Source: Pantoea sp. Ap-967
GTDB lineage: Bacteria > Pseudomonadota > Gammaproteobacteria > Pseudomonadales > Pseudomonadaceae
Assembly (NCBI RefSeq): GCF_011752565.1
Contig: NZ_VWXK01000002.1
Location: forward strand, 248,001 to 312,000
Direction: 5' to 3'
DNA: 64,000 nt
Both the position numbers and the translations under genes were made by a program. Below are positions 25,231 to 34,051 of the stretch, one piece after another (position 1 is the first letter of the stretch; each line of letters starts with the position of its first letter). Below the pieces are notes generated by a model that saw only the letters and a program-made list of their open reading frames with translations, made no database searches and had not been told where the DNA came from.

Positions 25231-26547
25231 TCAGAACAACGCCACGGTATAGTTAACGATCACTCGGTTCTGGTCGCCATTGCGTGTTGCCTCGCTGTGA
25301 GATTTACCATTGCGCAAGGCCACACCCAGCCCTTTGAAGGTGCCGCTCTGGATGACATAGTCCAGAGAAAAGTCCCGCTCCCACTCCGACTGCTCGGCGC
25401 CACCTGCCGTCTGGATATGCTCGCCCTTGAGGTACATCACCGATGCCTTGAGCCCCGGCACGCCCAATGCCGCGAAGTCGTAACCATATTGGGCGAAGCC
25501 TGTGCGTTCCCCGGCGCGGGTGAAGCTGAGCAGCATCTTGTCGGTCCACAGGTACAGGCTGCTGCCTCCGGCCCCCTTGTCGATGGACCCCTGGTTGATC
25601 TGCACAAAGTTGCTGTTGTCGGAAACACTCTGGTAGCCCAGCATGAGCGAGTGACCACCCAGGCGATAGGTAAACGCCGCGCTCCACAGGTCATTGTCGA
25701 TCTCGCCGTCGCCATCGCCGGTATAGCCGCCAACCGTATAGCCCTGCGCGCGCCCCGAAGCGCTGCCGTTGGCACCGTCCGAACGGGTGCGGAAGTAGCG
25801 CAGATCGGTCGTCAGCGAGCTGTCGTCAGTCAATGTCAGGGTGTGGTTGAGGCCAGCGAAATGCTGCTGGTAATAGTCCTGCAGTTCTCCGACGTAGTAC
25901 TGCAGCATCAACGCATCGGTGGCACGGTAATCGGCGCCGGCGAAATAGAAGCGGTCGCTTTCCTGACTGCCGCCACTCACGGCCATGCCCGTCAGGTCAG
26001 TGGAGGCCCGGCCTCTGGCGCGGTTGAGTGCACCACCCAGGAGTGTCAGGTTGTCGAATTCCTTTGACTGCAACTGCGCGCCCTGGAAGGTCTGCGGCAG
26101 CAACCGGCCATCAGAGGCTACCAGCACGGGAATCTTCGGCATCAATTGACCGACCCGCAGCTCGCTCTTGCTCGCCTTGAGCTTCAGGGTCGCACCCGCA
26201 CTGCCCCACTGGTCCGCCGCACGCTCGCCATCAGAGGGGATCATCGTGCTGCCCGCGTGCCGACCACGCCCGCTGTCCAGGGTGATGCCCAGCATGGCAG
26301 TCGCATCCACGCCTACACCAATCGTTCCCTCGGTAAATCCCGAACGCACGTCAAGCAAGAAGCCCTGCGCCCACTCTTCGGTCTTCGAAGGCTGGGCAGT
26401 GCCATCCCGGTTATCACTGTTGAAGTAGAAGTTGCGCATCGCCAGGTTGGCATGGCTGTCGGAGAGAAAATCCGCTTGCGCTGGCAGTGCCATGAGGCCG
26501 CCGCCGGCGGCAAGTGCGAAACCACAGAAGGAAGGTAAGGATTTCAA
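25231..26547 (-). CDS. OprD-family outer-membrane porin (438 aa)
   Basis: The signal peptide (FCGFALAAGGGLMALPAQA) precedes the OprD opening DFLSDSHANLAMRNFYFNSDNRDG; EEWAQGFLLDVRSGFTEGTIGVGVD and a terminal strand NRVIVNYTVALF follow. The start is TTG with GGGAG 8 nt upstream; no ATG fits. It lies between the ABC transporter genes and the amidohydrolase on the same strand and is likely the outer-membrane route for the same substrate. It is clearly a different paralogue from the OprD at 4357-5637. Confidence 0.87.
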   Translation of the reverse strand: MKSLPSFCGFALAAGGGLMALPAQADFLSDSHANLAMRNFYFNSDNRDGTAQPSKTEEWAQGFLLDVRSGFTEGTIGVGVDATAMLGITLDSGRGRHAGSTMIPSDGERAADQWGSAGATLKLKASKSELRVGQLMPKIPVLVASDGRLLPQTFQGAQLQSKEFDNLTLLGGALNRARGRASTDLTGMAVSGGSQESDRFYFAGADYRATDALMLQYYVGELQDYYQQHFAGLNHTLTLTDDSSLTTDLRYFRTRSDGANGSASGRAQGYTVGGYTGDGDGEIDNDLWSAAFTYRLGGHSLMLGYQSVSDNSNFVQINQGSIDKGAGGSSLYLWTDKMLLSFTRAGERTGFAQYGYDFAALGVPGLKASVMYLKGEHIQTAGGAEQSEWERDFSLDYVIQSGTFKGLGVALRNGKSHSEATRNGDQNRVIVNYTVALF

Positions 26548-26562
26548 GACAAAGGCTCCCTG

Positions 26563-26582
26563 GGCACCCGAGAACGGGTGCC
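26563..26582. repeat. Short perfect hairpin in front of OprD
   Basis: GGCACCCG and CGGGTGCC form an 8-bp stem around AGAA between the permease stop (26613) and the OprD TTG start (26547). There is no T-run on the minus strand. It could act as an mRNA boundary or processing site that separates ABC transporter and porin expression. Confidence 0.5.
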
Positions 26583-26612
26583 GATTCTCTTGTTATTGGA
26601 AATGACGATGAA

Positions 26613-27485
26613 TCAGCCCTGCATGCCCCAACGGCGCACGGTAAGCAGTTCGATGCTACGGAAGACCAGGCCCTCGACGACCAGGCCAATGACGATGACC
26701 ATCAGCAGGCCGGCAAAGACGTTCGGTGTTTCCAGCGCATTGCGATGCTGAAACACATACCAGCCCAGGCCGCCGGAGTTGCCCGAAACGCCGAACACCA
26801 GCTCAGCAGCAATCAAGGTGCGCCATGCGAACGCCCAACCGATCTTCAGCCCTGCCAGGATCGACGGCACTGCGGCGGGGATGAGAATGCGCGTCACCAG
26901 GCGCAAGCCACGTAACCCGTAGTTGCGCCCGGCCATGCGCTGGGTTTGGCTCACCGACTGGAAGCCCGAGTAAGTATTGAGCGACACCGCCCAAAGCACC
27001 GAATGCACGATTACCAGCATCAGGCTCTGGACACCCAGGCCGAACCAAAGCATGGCCAGCGGCAGAATGGCGATGGCTGGCAACGGATTGAACATTGCCG
27101 TCAACGTGGCCAGTACATCCGTGCCGAGCCGGGTGGACACAGCCAGCGAAGTGAGCACCGCCGCCAGCCCGATAGCCAGGGCATAGCTCATCAACAGCAC
27201 CTTGAGCGAGCTGACCACTGCTTGCGGCAGCACACCGTTGAGCAAGTCCTGGGTCATGGCCAGCACGGTTTCGCTGAAGGTTGGAAACATCAACGGGTTG
27301 TCCAGATAGCGTGCATACACCTCCCAAAGCAGGGCCAACACTACAAGCACCAACGCCCGGCGCACCCCTGTATGGGCGAACAGTCGCTCGAACAGACCAA
27401 GTCGCCGGGCGACATCGCCTACCTGTCCGGGTGCCACCGGGGCATACTCGACATCGGCACGTGGCTGGATCAAAGGGTTATTCAT
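26613..27485 (-). CDS. ABC transporter permease, sulfonate/nitrate/taurine (SsuC/TauC) type (290 aa)
   Basis: Inner-membrane permease with about six helices (ALVLVVLALLWEVYARYL; LMSYALAIGLAAVLTSLAV) and the EAA loop in the second half (MAGRNYGLRGLRLVTRILIPAAVPSILAGLKIGWAFAWRTLIAAEL). The start at 27485 overlaps the ATPase gene end by 8 bp, giving normal family length. It forms an ABC importer with the ATPase and the binding protein upstream. Confidence 0.88.
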   Translation of the reverse strand: MNNPLIQPRADVEYAPVAPGQVGDVARRLGLFERLFAHTGVRRALVLVVLALLWEVYARYLDNPLMFPTFSETVLAMTQDLLNGVLPQAVVSSLKVLLMSYALAIGLAAVLTSLAVSTRLGTDVLATLTAMFNPLPAIAILPLAMLWFGLGVQSLMLVIVHSVLWAVSLNTYSGFQSVSQTQRMAGRNYGLRGLRLVTRILIPAAVPSILAGLKIGWAFAWRTLIAAELVFGVSGNSGGLGWYVFQHRNALETPNVFAGLLMVIVIGLVVEGLVFRSIELLTVRRWGMQG

Positions 27486-28293
27486 GGGCGGTCTCACTGT
27501 GGCCGAAGAGCATGTGGCTGATGCGCTGGTGCAATTGGCCGAAGGCCTTGCTGCCCTGATCGGCGAAGCCGAAAGCACTGGCGTCGAGCTCGGCGCGTAC
27601 CTGCCCGGGGTGCGGGGTCAGCACGAGAATGCGTGTGCCGAGCACGATTGCTTCGTCGATGGAATGGGTGACAAACATCAAGGTGAACGGGGCTTGCTCC
27701 CACAACTCCAGCAACTCCTCCTGCATACGTCGGCGGGTCAGTGCATCGAGCGCGGCGAACGGCTCGTCCATCAGCAACATGGCCGGCTCCATGGCCAAGG
27801 CGCGGGCGATGGCCACCCGCTGTTTCATGCCACCCGACAACTGGTGCGGATAGGCATCCTTGAACTTGTCCAGGCCGACCTTGACCGCCGCCCGGGCGGC
27901 ACGATCGGCAATTTCTTCTCGCGGAAAACGCCTTGTGACCTGCAGTGGGAACATGATGTTGCCGAGGACCGTTTTCCACGGCATCAACTGATCGAACTCC
28001 TGGAACACCATCATGCGATCAGGGCCGGGTTCGCGCACAACCTGTCCATCAAGGCAGATCTTGCCAGCAACCGGCTCGACGAATCCGGCAACGCTCTTGA
28101 GCAGGCTCGACTTGCCACAGCCCGATGGCCCCAGCAGGACGAAGCGATCATTACGCTGCACGTCGAAAGAGACCTGATGGGTCGCGGTGATCAGTTGGTC
28201 ACGTGTCTTGTATTGCAAGGTGACGTTATCCACACACAGCAGTGCACGGGTAGTGGCCTCTGCGGGGGGAGCAATCGGAGCGAGCTGGCTCAT
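27478..28293 (-). CDS. ABC transporter ATP-binding protein, SsuB/TauB type (271 aa)
   Basis: Walker A GPSGCGKSS, Q-loop QEFDQLMPW, signature LSGGMKQRVAIARAL, Walker B MLLMDEPFAALD and switch FVTHSIDEA are all present, so it should be active. Its ATG shares one base with the stop of the binding protein (TGATG), implying coupled translation. It drives the sulfonate/nitrate/taurine-type importer; cargo could be an aromatic acid, as in related Pseudomonas systems. Confidence 0.92.
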   Translation of the reverse strand: MSQLAPIAPPAEATTRALLCVDNVTLQYKTRDQLITATHQVSFDVQRNDRFVLLGPSGCGKSSLLKSVAGFVEPVAGKICLDGQVVREPGPDRMMVFQEFDQLMPWKTVLGNIMFPLQVTRRFPREEIADRAARAAVKVGLDKFKDAYPHQLSGGMKQRVAIARALAMEPAMLLMDEPFAALDALTRRRMQEELLELWEQAPFTLMFVTHSIDEAIVLGTRILVLTPHPGQVRAELDASAFGFADQGSKAFGQLHQRISHMLFGHSETAHE

Positions 28294-29324
28294 CAGCTAC
28301 CCTCCCCGGCCGCCACTGGGGCGAAGAACACGGCACGCCAATCGTCAGGGGCTTTTTTCAATGCCCCGGAGCGCACCATGAAATCGGCCAACGCCATGAC
28401 CCCGGTCGGCTGTACCGACCACTCGCCACTCACCTGGCGCAACATGTCTTCGACCTGGTCGAGCGAAAGGCTCGACGGCTCACTGGCCAAGAACAGCTCA
28501 GCTGCCTTGCGTGGCTCCTTGCGAATGTAGGTATTGGCCTCATCGATCGCCGCCACCACAGCGGCGCTCAATTGCGGGTTTTTGTCGACGAAACGCCCGG
28601 TGCTAGTCAGCACACCACTGGTCATGCGCATATTCAAGGCCGAAGAGAAGTCGAACAGCTTGCTGGCCCGGGGGTCATGCGCCAGTTGGTAGCTATACGG
28701 ATTTGGACCGATGTAACCCTTGATCCCGGCCTTGTTCACCAGGCTGGAGGTTGCGTCGGGATGCGGCAGGCTCACCATCAAGTGGTCAAGCTTGTGGATC
28801 TGCTCCGGGCCGAACTGGTGCTCGGCGGCCATTTGCAGGAGCAATGCCTGCTGGCCGCTCGGTGAGCTAACCGCGATCTTGTCATCTGCTTTGAAGTCGG
28901 CCAGCGACTTGATAGTTGGGTCGTTCACAAACAGTGCATTGTCCCCCGCCACCAGGGCACACAAGGCCCTGACATCCAACGAACGGCGGGTCTTTTCCCA
29001 CGCGATCAAGGTTCCGGACAGGCCATACCCGCCAATATCGACATTGCCACTGATCAGCGCGTCATTGATCGCCGGGGCACCGCTGATGCGCTTGATCTCG
29101 AAAGATGCATCTGGCTGCCCATGGGCCCTCGCTTGTTGCTGAAACAGTCCGAGCTTGTCCGCGACCGTGACCGGCAGATACGCATACCCATACTGGATCG
29201 CGAGTGTTACCCGGTTCTGTTCAGCGTGCGCTGTCGCGCTGAGGGCGGCAAAGCCAAGGGCAAGAGTGAGTTTTTTGAGGGGCAGATGGGGGTAACACAG
29301 CCTACGCCATGAGCGCTTTTGCAT
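28293..29324 (-). CDS. ABC transporter substrate-binding protein, SsuA/TauA-like (343 aa)
   Basis: Periplasmic binding protein. The signal peptide (KKLTLALGFAALSATAHAEQ) is followed by a two-lobed NMT1/SsuA-like domain: IQYGYAYLPVTVADKLGLF, ISGNVDIGGYGLSGTLIAWEK, KIAVSSPSGQQALLLQMAAE. GGAG 6 nt upstream supports the ATG. It is first of three coupled ABC genes. A 13-bp palindrome at 29349-29361 lies just upstream and recurs before three neighbouring promoters. The ligand is unknown; the surrounding lactonase/aldolase genes argue against a simple sulfonate role. Confidence 0.88.
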   Translation of the reverse strand: MQKRSWRRLCYPHLPLKKLTLALGFAALSATAHAEQNRVTLAIQYGYAYLPVTVADKLGLFQQQARAHGQPDASFEIKRISGAPAINDALISGNVDIGGYGLSGTLIAWEKTRRSLDVRALCALVAGDNALFVNDPTIKSLADFKADDKIAVSSPSGQQALLLQMAAEHQFGPEQIHKLDHLMVSLPHPDATSSLVNKAGIKGYIGPNPYSYQLAHDPRASKLFDFSSALNMRMTSGVLTSTGRFVDKNPQLSAAVVAAIDEANTYIRKEPRKAAELFLASEPSSLSLDQVEDMLRQVSGEWSVQPTGVMALADFMVRSGALKKAPDDWRAVFFAPVAAGEGS

Positions 29325-29348
29325 AGCAAACTCCGTTTTTGTTATTTT

Positions 29349-29361
29349 GGAACGCCATTTC
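29349..29361. promoter_or_regulatory. 13-bp palindromic operator, copy 1 (GGAACGCCATTTC)
   Basis: Matches the consensus G-S-A-A-Y-G-S-C-R-T-T-K-C shared with 29453, 33882 and 33964. It lies 25 bp upstream of the binding-protein ATG (minus strand), where repressor binding would block the transcript start. Confidence 0.55.
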
Positions 29362-29452
29362 CTTTATAGATGCACACAAACTCAACCTCTCGTCAATAGC
29401 CGCTTTCTGTCTCGAAAAATTAATCGCCTTTCGTCTGCAGATCATTTATTTT

Positions 29453-29465
29453 GCAACGGCATTGC
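29453..29465. promoter_or_regulatory. 13-bp palindromic operator, copy 2 (GCAACGGCATTGC)
   Basis: Lies 63 bp upstream of the SMP-30 gene. It is preceded by ATTTATTTT and, about 30 bp earlier, by ATTAATCGC; both blocks recur at the 33964 copy, so a whole promoter module appears to be duplicated. Confidence 0.6.
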
Positions 29466-29528
29466 ATTAAACAGAATTCACAACAACAAACCGGACGCAC
29501 AATGCGCCCCTCGCCGTCTGGAGGATCC

Positions 29529-30449
29529 ATGAGCTTTTTCGCTGCCCCACCCATCGCCGAAACCACCGTCTTCACGCGACTGCCCGAACACTTCCGTGAC
29601 CCGCGCCCGACAGCCTGGGCCAACGCCAATCGCCAAGGGCGTGCGATTGACTCGTTCCTCGAAGGCCCCTCATTCGACCGCCATGGGCACCTCTACGTGA
29701 CCGACATTCCCAATGGACGGATCTTCCGCATCTCGCCGCAAGGTGAATGGGAGCTGGTGTGCCAGTACGATGGCTGGCCGAACGGCCTGAAGATTCACCA
29801 GGACGGGCGCATCTTCATCACCGACTACAAGCGCGGGATCATGCTGCTCGACCCGCAGACCGGCACCATCGAAGCCTTGCTCGACTCCGCCGGTTCAGAG
29901 GGATTCAAGGGCGTCAACGACCTGGTGTTCGCGCCCAACGGCGACCTGTACTTCACCGACCAAGGCCAGACAGGCCTGCAGGACGCCACCGGCCGGGTGT
30001 ACAAGCTCGACGCCCAAGGCAACCTGACCTGCCTGCTGGGCACCATTCCCAGCCCCAACGGCATTGTCTACGACCCGCACCTCAACCACCTGCTGGTTGC
30101 CGTGACCCGTGCTCAACAGATCTGGCGCATCCCGCTAGGCAACGGCTCGATCGTCGGCAAGGTGGGCGTGTTCGCCCAACTGCACGGTGGCCTGGGCGGG
30201 CCTGACGGCTTGGCGCTGGATGCGCAGAGCAACCTGTACATCGCCCACACCGGCTTCGGCTCGGTGTGGAAGCTGTCGAAGGTCGCCGAACCGCTGCTGC
30301 GCATCGTCTCTTGCGCTGGCATCAGCAACACCAACCTCGCTTTCGGCGGCGATGACGGCCAGACCCTGTACATCACTGAGTCCGAGACCGGCAGCATCCT
30401 CCAGGTGCGCACCACCACGCCTGGGCTGGCGATGTATTCCCATAGCTGA
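29529..30449 (+). CDS. SMP-30/gluconolactonase/LRE-like lactonase (306 aa)
   Basis: Six-bladed propeller lactonase. Metal-site-type residues occur in FLEGPSFDRHGHLYVTDI (Glu), EGFKGVNDLVFAPNGDLYFTD (Asn-Asp), IPSPNGIVYD (Asn) and GPDGLALDAQSNLYIAH (Asp). No signal peptide is seen, so it is probably cytoplasmic. The ATG at 29529 is chosen for GGAGG 4 nt upstream. It forms an operon with the MFS transporter that follows (46 bp gap). It likely hydrolyses a sugar-acid or muconolactone-type lactone imported by that transporter. Confidence 0.83.
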   Translation: MSFFAAPPIAETTVFTRLPEHFRDPRPTAWANANRQGRAIDSFLEGPSFDRHGHLYVTDIPNGRIFRISPQGEWELVCQYDGWPNGLKIHQDGRIFITDYKRGIMLLDPQTGTIEALLDSAGSEGFKGVNDLVFAPNGDLYFTDQGQTGLQDATGRVYKLDAQGNLTCLLGTIPSPNGIVYDPHLNHLLVAVTRAQQIWRIPLGNGSIVGKVGVFAQLHGGLGGPDGLALDAQSNLYIAHTGFGSVWKLSKVAEPLLRIVSCAGISNTNLAFGGDDGQTLYITESETGSILQVRTTTPGLAMYSHS

Positions 30450-30494
30450 ACCCGCGCCAGTCAGCGCACACAACAACTACAAAAGAGTGACGAC

Positions 30495-31829
30495 ATGACC
30501 CACGATTCCCCCGCTGCCCAGGCGCCGCTGAGTGACGCCGAGGGTGAACACCTGATGCGCCGCGTGCTTTGGCGCCTGGTGCCGTTCATCTTCATCTGCT
30601 ACGTGATCAGCTACCTGGATCGCACCAACGTCGGCTTCGCCGCCATCAGCATGAACCAGGACCTGGGCCTGACCGCGACCATATTCGGCTGGGCAGGCGG
30701 CCTGTTCTTCTTCGGCTACTTCATGTTCGAGATCCCCAGCAACCTGTTGATGCAGCGCTTCGGCGCGCGGGTGTGGATCGCGCGGATCATGATCACCTGG
30801 GGCCTGATTTCCATGGCCACGGCATTCGCTACCGGGCCGGTCAGCTTCAGCATCGCGCGCTTCTTGCTGGGCCTTGCTGAAGCGGGCTTCACTCCGGGGG
30901 TCTACCTGTATTTCACCTATTGGTTCCCCGGCAAATGGCGGGCAAAAGCCACAGCAGCCTTCCTGCTGGGCATCCCGGTGGCCAATATCGTCGGCTCGCC
31001 GCTGTCGGGCTGGTTGATGGAACAGCACGGCGTCTGGGGCCTGAAGAACTGGCAACTACTGCTGGTCACCGAGTCGATGCCTGCGGTGCTGCTGGGCATC
31101 GCCTGCCTGTTCGTGCTGGTCGATACCCCAGCCAAGGCCAAATGGCTCAAACCGCGGGAAAAGGCCTGGCTGACCCAGCGCCTGTCACAGGAGCAGCAGG
31201 CCATTGGCGCCTCCCACGGCAACACCCTGCGCGGCGCGTTGACCAACCCCAAGGTATTCACCCTGGCGGCGATCAATTTCTGCTGCATCGTCGGCTCGAT
31301 TGGCATCGGCCTGTGGCTACCACAAATCATCAAAAGCCTGGGCATCGCCAGCGGCGTGGTCGGCCTGGTCGTGGCCTTGCCTTACCTGCTCGGCGCACTG
31401 GCCATGACAATGTGGGCCCGCCTGGCAAACCGCAGCCAGCATCGTCTGCCTTATGTGGTCAGCGCATTAGCATTGGCCGCGGCGGCCCTGGTAGCCGCCG
31501 CATTGATCGACCAGTCGATACTGAAGATCGCCAGCCTTTGCGTGGCCGTAGCGAGCATTCTGTCGTTCCAGGCTACGTTCTGGGCGATTCCTTCGACGTT
31601 CCTGACAGGGCGCGCCGCTGCCGGCGGCCTGGCAATGATCGTCTCAATCGGCAACCTGGGTGGTTTTACCGGGCCATTCCTGATCGGCCTGATCAAGGAC
31701 GCGACCCACAGTTTCACCTTGCCCTTCTTCGCCGTCGCCTCGATCCTGCTGATCGGCACCTGCCTGATGCTGTGGCTGGGCGACCCGGCCAAGCAGCAAC
31801 CCGTACAGGGTCAAGGCCAGGCGGCCTGA
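30495..31829 (+). CDS. MFS transporter, ACS family (444 aa)
   Basis: Twelve-helix symporter: FIFICYVISYLDRTNVGFAAISM in helix 1, the family motif FFFGYFMFEIPSNLLMQRFGARVWIARIMITWG, and FLLGLAEAGFTPGVYLYFTYWFPGKWRAKA. This is the anion:cation symporter group that carries sugar acids, phthalate-like and tartrate-like anions. It pairs with the SMP-30 lactonase upstream. It ends 4 bp before the convergent MFS exporter stop, with no terminator space between. Confidence 0.88.
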   Translation: MTHDSPAAQAPLSDAEGEHLMRRVLWRLVPFIFICYVISYLDRTNVGFAAISMNQDLGLTATIFGWAGGLFFFGYFMFEIPSNLLMQRFGARVWIARIMITWGLISMATAFATGPVSFSIARFLLGLAEAGFTPGVYLYFTYWFPGKWRAKATAAFLLGIPVANIVGSPLSGWLMEQHGVWGLKNWQLLLVTESMPAVLLGIACLFVLVDTPAKAKWLKPREKAWLTQRLSQEQQAIGASHGNTLRGALTNPKVFTLAAINFCCIVGSIGIGLWLPQIIKSLGIASGVVGLVVALPYLLGALAMTMWARLANRSQHRLPYVVSALALAAAALVAAALIDQSILKIASLCVAVASILSFQATFWAIPSTFLTGRAAAGGLAMIVSIGNLGGFTGPFLIGLIKDATHSFTLPFFAVASILLIGTCLMLWLGDPAKQQPVQGQGQAA

Positions 31830-31833
31830 TCGG

Positions 31834-33060
31834 TCATGCGCGGCGGCGCAGGCCGTATTGCCCCAGCAGCCCCAGCATCAAGACCACGCCGGCGATCCCG
31901 AGGGTCGCCGGCGCCCCCCAACGGGCGGCGATCAAGCCCGCAGCCATGCCGCCCAAGGCCTCGAAACCGAAGCGCATGGCAATATAGAACGCAATCACCC
32001 GACCGCGCAGGTGAGACGGCGCACCGCTTTGCAACTGCATGTTGGTGCTGACATTGCTCAGGGTGATACCAAAACCCAGAACGGCCAACGCCAGCAAGGC
32101 CAGAGGCAATGCCTGCGCAAACCACAGGCCGGCCAGGCCGATTGCGCACAGCAGCGCCCCGGCATCAGTGAATTGGCGCAGGCGCGGCAGCGCACCACCC
32201 ACCGCCAACGCCAGGGTCGCGAGGAAAGCACCAGCCCCCGCCGCCCCCCACAGCCACCCCAGCACCTGCGCATCACCGTCAAACACCGCCTTGGCCAGAA
32301 TCGGCAGCAATGCCGCATAACAGGAGGCCAGCAGGTTGACCATGATCACATTGATCAACAACTGTCGAACGCTGCGGGTTTGCCACATGTACGCCAAACC
32401 CTCACGGAACACTTGCGCAGTGGACCCACTGGCCTTTGGGCTGGCGGTACCACGCACTTTCAGCAGGCCACCAAGCAATGCAAGAAAGGCCACGGCAGTG
32501 AGGGCGAAACAGGCCGCCTCACCCGCCAGCGCGATCAGCGCGCCAGCCAGCGGCGGGCCGACGAAGCGAGCGGCATTGATCAGCATGGCGTTGAGTACCA
32601 ATGCGTTCGGCAGGTCGGCAGGGTCGTCGACGAAACTGCCGATCAAGGCCTGACGCAGCGGCGTTTCCAGGGCATTCAGCAAGCCCAGCAACAACGCCAT
32701 GCCAGCGATGAACGGGCCATCGACCCAGTGCAGCCAGGTTGCGGCGGCCAGCACTGCTGACTGCATCACCAGGACCATTTGCACGATGATCAGCAGACGG
32801 CGTTTGTCGTGCCGGTCGATCCACGCACCGGCCACAGGGCCAATGAGCAATTGCGGCGCCAGTGAGAGAAAGGTGATCAGCCCCAGCAGCACGGCCGAGC
32901 CCGTCAGGTGATAGGCCAGCCAGGCCAATGCCACCTGCTGCACCCACTTGCCCAACGTGGAGATACCTTGGCCGGCGAAGTAAATCTGGAAATTGCGATA
33001 GGCAAGCGCCCGAATGGCCGTAGGCCACTGGCGAAGGTGCGACGACGATGAATCGGACAA
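31834..33060 (-). CDS. MFS exporter, DHA3 (EntS-like) family (408 aa)
   Basis: Twelve-helix transporter of the MFS_3 type: LAYRNFQIYFAGQGISTLGKWVQQVALAWLAYHLTGSAVLLG, then PVAGAWIDRHDKRRLL and the ALETPLRQALIGSFV segment typical of this family, which includes the enterobactin exporter EntS and multidrug exporters. The start is TTG with GAGG 10 nt upstream; no ATG fits. It lies downstream of the RraA-family gene, 87 bp away, with an intervening hairpin. Export of a pathway intermediate or toxic aromatic is plausible. Confidence 0.82.
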   Translation of the reverse strand: MSDSSSSHLRQWPTAIRALAYRNFQIYFAGQGISTLGKWVQQVALAWLAYHLTGSAVLLGLITFLSLAPQLLIGPVAGAWIDRHDKRRLLIIVQMVLVMQSAVLAAATWLHWVDGPFIAGMALLLGLLNALETPLRQALIGSFVDDPADLPNALVLNAMLINAARFVGPPLAGALIALAGEAACFALTAVAFLALLGGLLKVRGTASPKASGSTAQVFREGLAYMWQTRSVRQLLINVIMVNLLASCYAALLPILAKAVFDGDAQVLGWLWGAAGAGAFLATLALAVGGALPRLRQFTDAGALLCAIGLAGLWFAQALPLALLALAVLGFGITLSNVSTNMQLQSGAPSHLRGRVIAFYIAMRFGFEALGGMAAGLIAARWGAPATLGIAGVVLMLGLLGQYGLRRRA

Positions 33061-33104
33061 GTATGCGAATCCTCAATAGACCCGCGGTCAGCCTAGGCCC
33101 ATCC

Positions 33105-33139
33105 CCTGCTGCACACCCCATCGCAAGGTGCGCAGCAGG
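33105..33139. terminator. Long imperfect hairpin between RraA-family gene and MFS exporter
   Basis: CCTGCTGCACACC (33105-33117) and GGTGCGCAGCAGG (33127-33139) pair over 12 of 13 positions around a 9-nt loop, 9 bp after the RraA stop on the minus strand. No T-run follows, so it may act as an attenuator or mRNA-stabilising stem instead of a classical terminator. Confidence 0.45.
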
Positions 33140-33147
33140 TAGCAGGG

Positions 33148-33825
33148 TTAGCCTGGCAGCAGGCAGCCTTTCTTCTTCAAGGCATCCAGGACCCAGGAGC
33201 GGTCGTTGGTGCCCTGTGCAATGTGTTCCATCTGAGCGGTTTCGGCAGCGTGCTTGGCCGTGGCACGTGCATAGACATCGGCAACGTGGTCGTACGGAAT
33301 GCAGAGCAGGCCGTCGTCATCACCGATCACCAGGTCGCCCGGCTCGATCACCATACCATCAATGGCGATCGGTACGTTGATCTCGCCCGGGCCATCCTTG
33401 TAAGGGCCACGATGCGACACGCCAGCGGCGAACAGCGGGAAGTCGCCTGCGCCAATGTTGGCCGCATCACGGATCGCCCCGTTGATGACAATACCTGCTA
33501 CGCCACGCTTGACGGCATAGGCCACCATCATTTCGCCGATCAGTGCGTTGCTCAGGTCACCGCCGGCGTCAACCACGATCACATCGCCAGGCTGAGCGAT
33601 GTCGATTGCGTAATGCAGCATGAGGTTGTCACCAGGACGAGCCTTGACGGTCAGTGCCGGACCGCACAGGACGCCTTCACGGTGCATGGGGCGAAGACGG
33701 GCGCCACCGGCGGTCATGCGGTTCATGGAATCGCTGACGTTGGCGACCGGAACCTCGCGATACCGCGCTACCCACTCATCGCCGACTTTACGTGCGCGTT
33801 CAAGCACTTGGAAGCCAATGCTCAT
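33148..33825 (-). CDS. RraA-family 4-carboxy-4-hydroxy-2-oxoadipate aldolase-type protein (225 aa)
   Basis: Class II pyruvate aldolase of the RraA fold (GalC/LigK/ProA group), with the catalytic region GDVIVVDAGGDLSNALIGEMMVAYAVKRGVAGIVINGAIRDAANIG: GEMM...GIVINGAIRD holds the conserved G-x20-R-D motif. Length matches characterised CHA aldolases. Paired with a lactonase-type amidohydrolase in the neighbourhood, it could end a gallate/protocatechuate-type meta pathway by releasing pyruvate. An operator palindrome (33882-33894) lies 57 bp upstream. AGAGG before the ATG supports the start. Confidence 0.85.
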   Translation of the reverse strand: MSIGFQVLERARKVGDEWVARYREVPVANVSDSMNRMTAGGARLRPMHREGVLCGPALTVKARPGDNLMLHYAIDIAQPGDVIVVDAGGDLSNALIGEMMVAYAVKRGVAGIVINGAIRDAANIGAGDFPLFAAGVSHRGPYKDGPGEINVPIAIDGMVIEPGDLVIGDDDGLLCIPYDHVADVYARATAKHAAETAQMEHIAQGTNDRSWVLDALKKKGCLLPG

Positions 33826-33881
33826 GTGACATACCTCTATTGGTGTTATTCGATGTCATCGGCCAATGCCGAATCTTTTTT

Positions 33882-33894
33882 AGAATGGCATTGC
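33882..33894. promoter_or_regulatory. 13-bp palindromic operator, copy 3 (AGAATGGCATTGC)
   Basis: Fits the consensus at 12 of 13 positions and continues with ATTTCA, as copy 2 continues with ATTAAA. It lies between the divergent RraA-family gene and the hydroxyacid dehydrogenase gene, nearer the former. Confidence 0.5.
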
Positions 33895-33963
33895 ATTTCA
33901 TGTTTATCAATCGCTTTTTTAAGCCGGATTAATCGCATCGACGAGCAGCGAATTTATTTTGTT

Positions 33964-33976
33964 GCAACGCCGTTTC
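33964..33976. promoter_or_regulatory. 13-bp palindromic operator, copy 4 (GCAACGCCGTTTC)
   Basis: Contains the perfect core AACGCCGTT. It lies 75 bp upstream of the hydroxyacid dehydrogenase start, preceded by ATTTATTTTG and ATTAATCGC as at copy 2. Confidence 0.6.
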
Positions 33977-34051
33977 ATTATGATAGGGTTTGTCTCATCG
34001 CCGCTGCTCAATAGCAGCAGCGACTGCCCTGACAATAAAAAGGTGTTCAAG

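Noticed and set aside
26613..29324. Calling the ABC system a taurine or alkanesulfonate importer
   Set aside because: No sulfonatase or desulfonating monooxygenase lies nearby; the luciferase-like gene at 54322 is far away and under other control, so only the transporter type is supported.
29529..31829. Treating the SMP-30/MFS and hydroxyacid dehydrogenase/MFS units as a recent duplication
   Set aside because: The transporters are similar but clearly diverged and the partner genes are unrelated; only the promoter blocks look duplicated.
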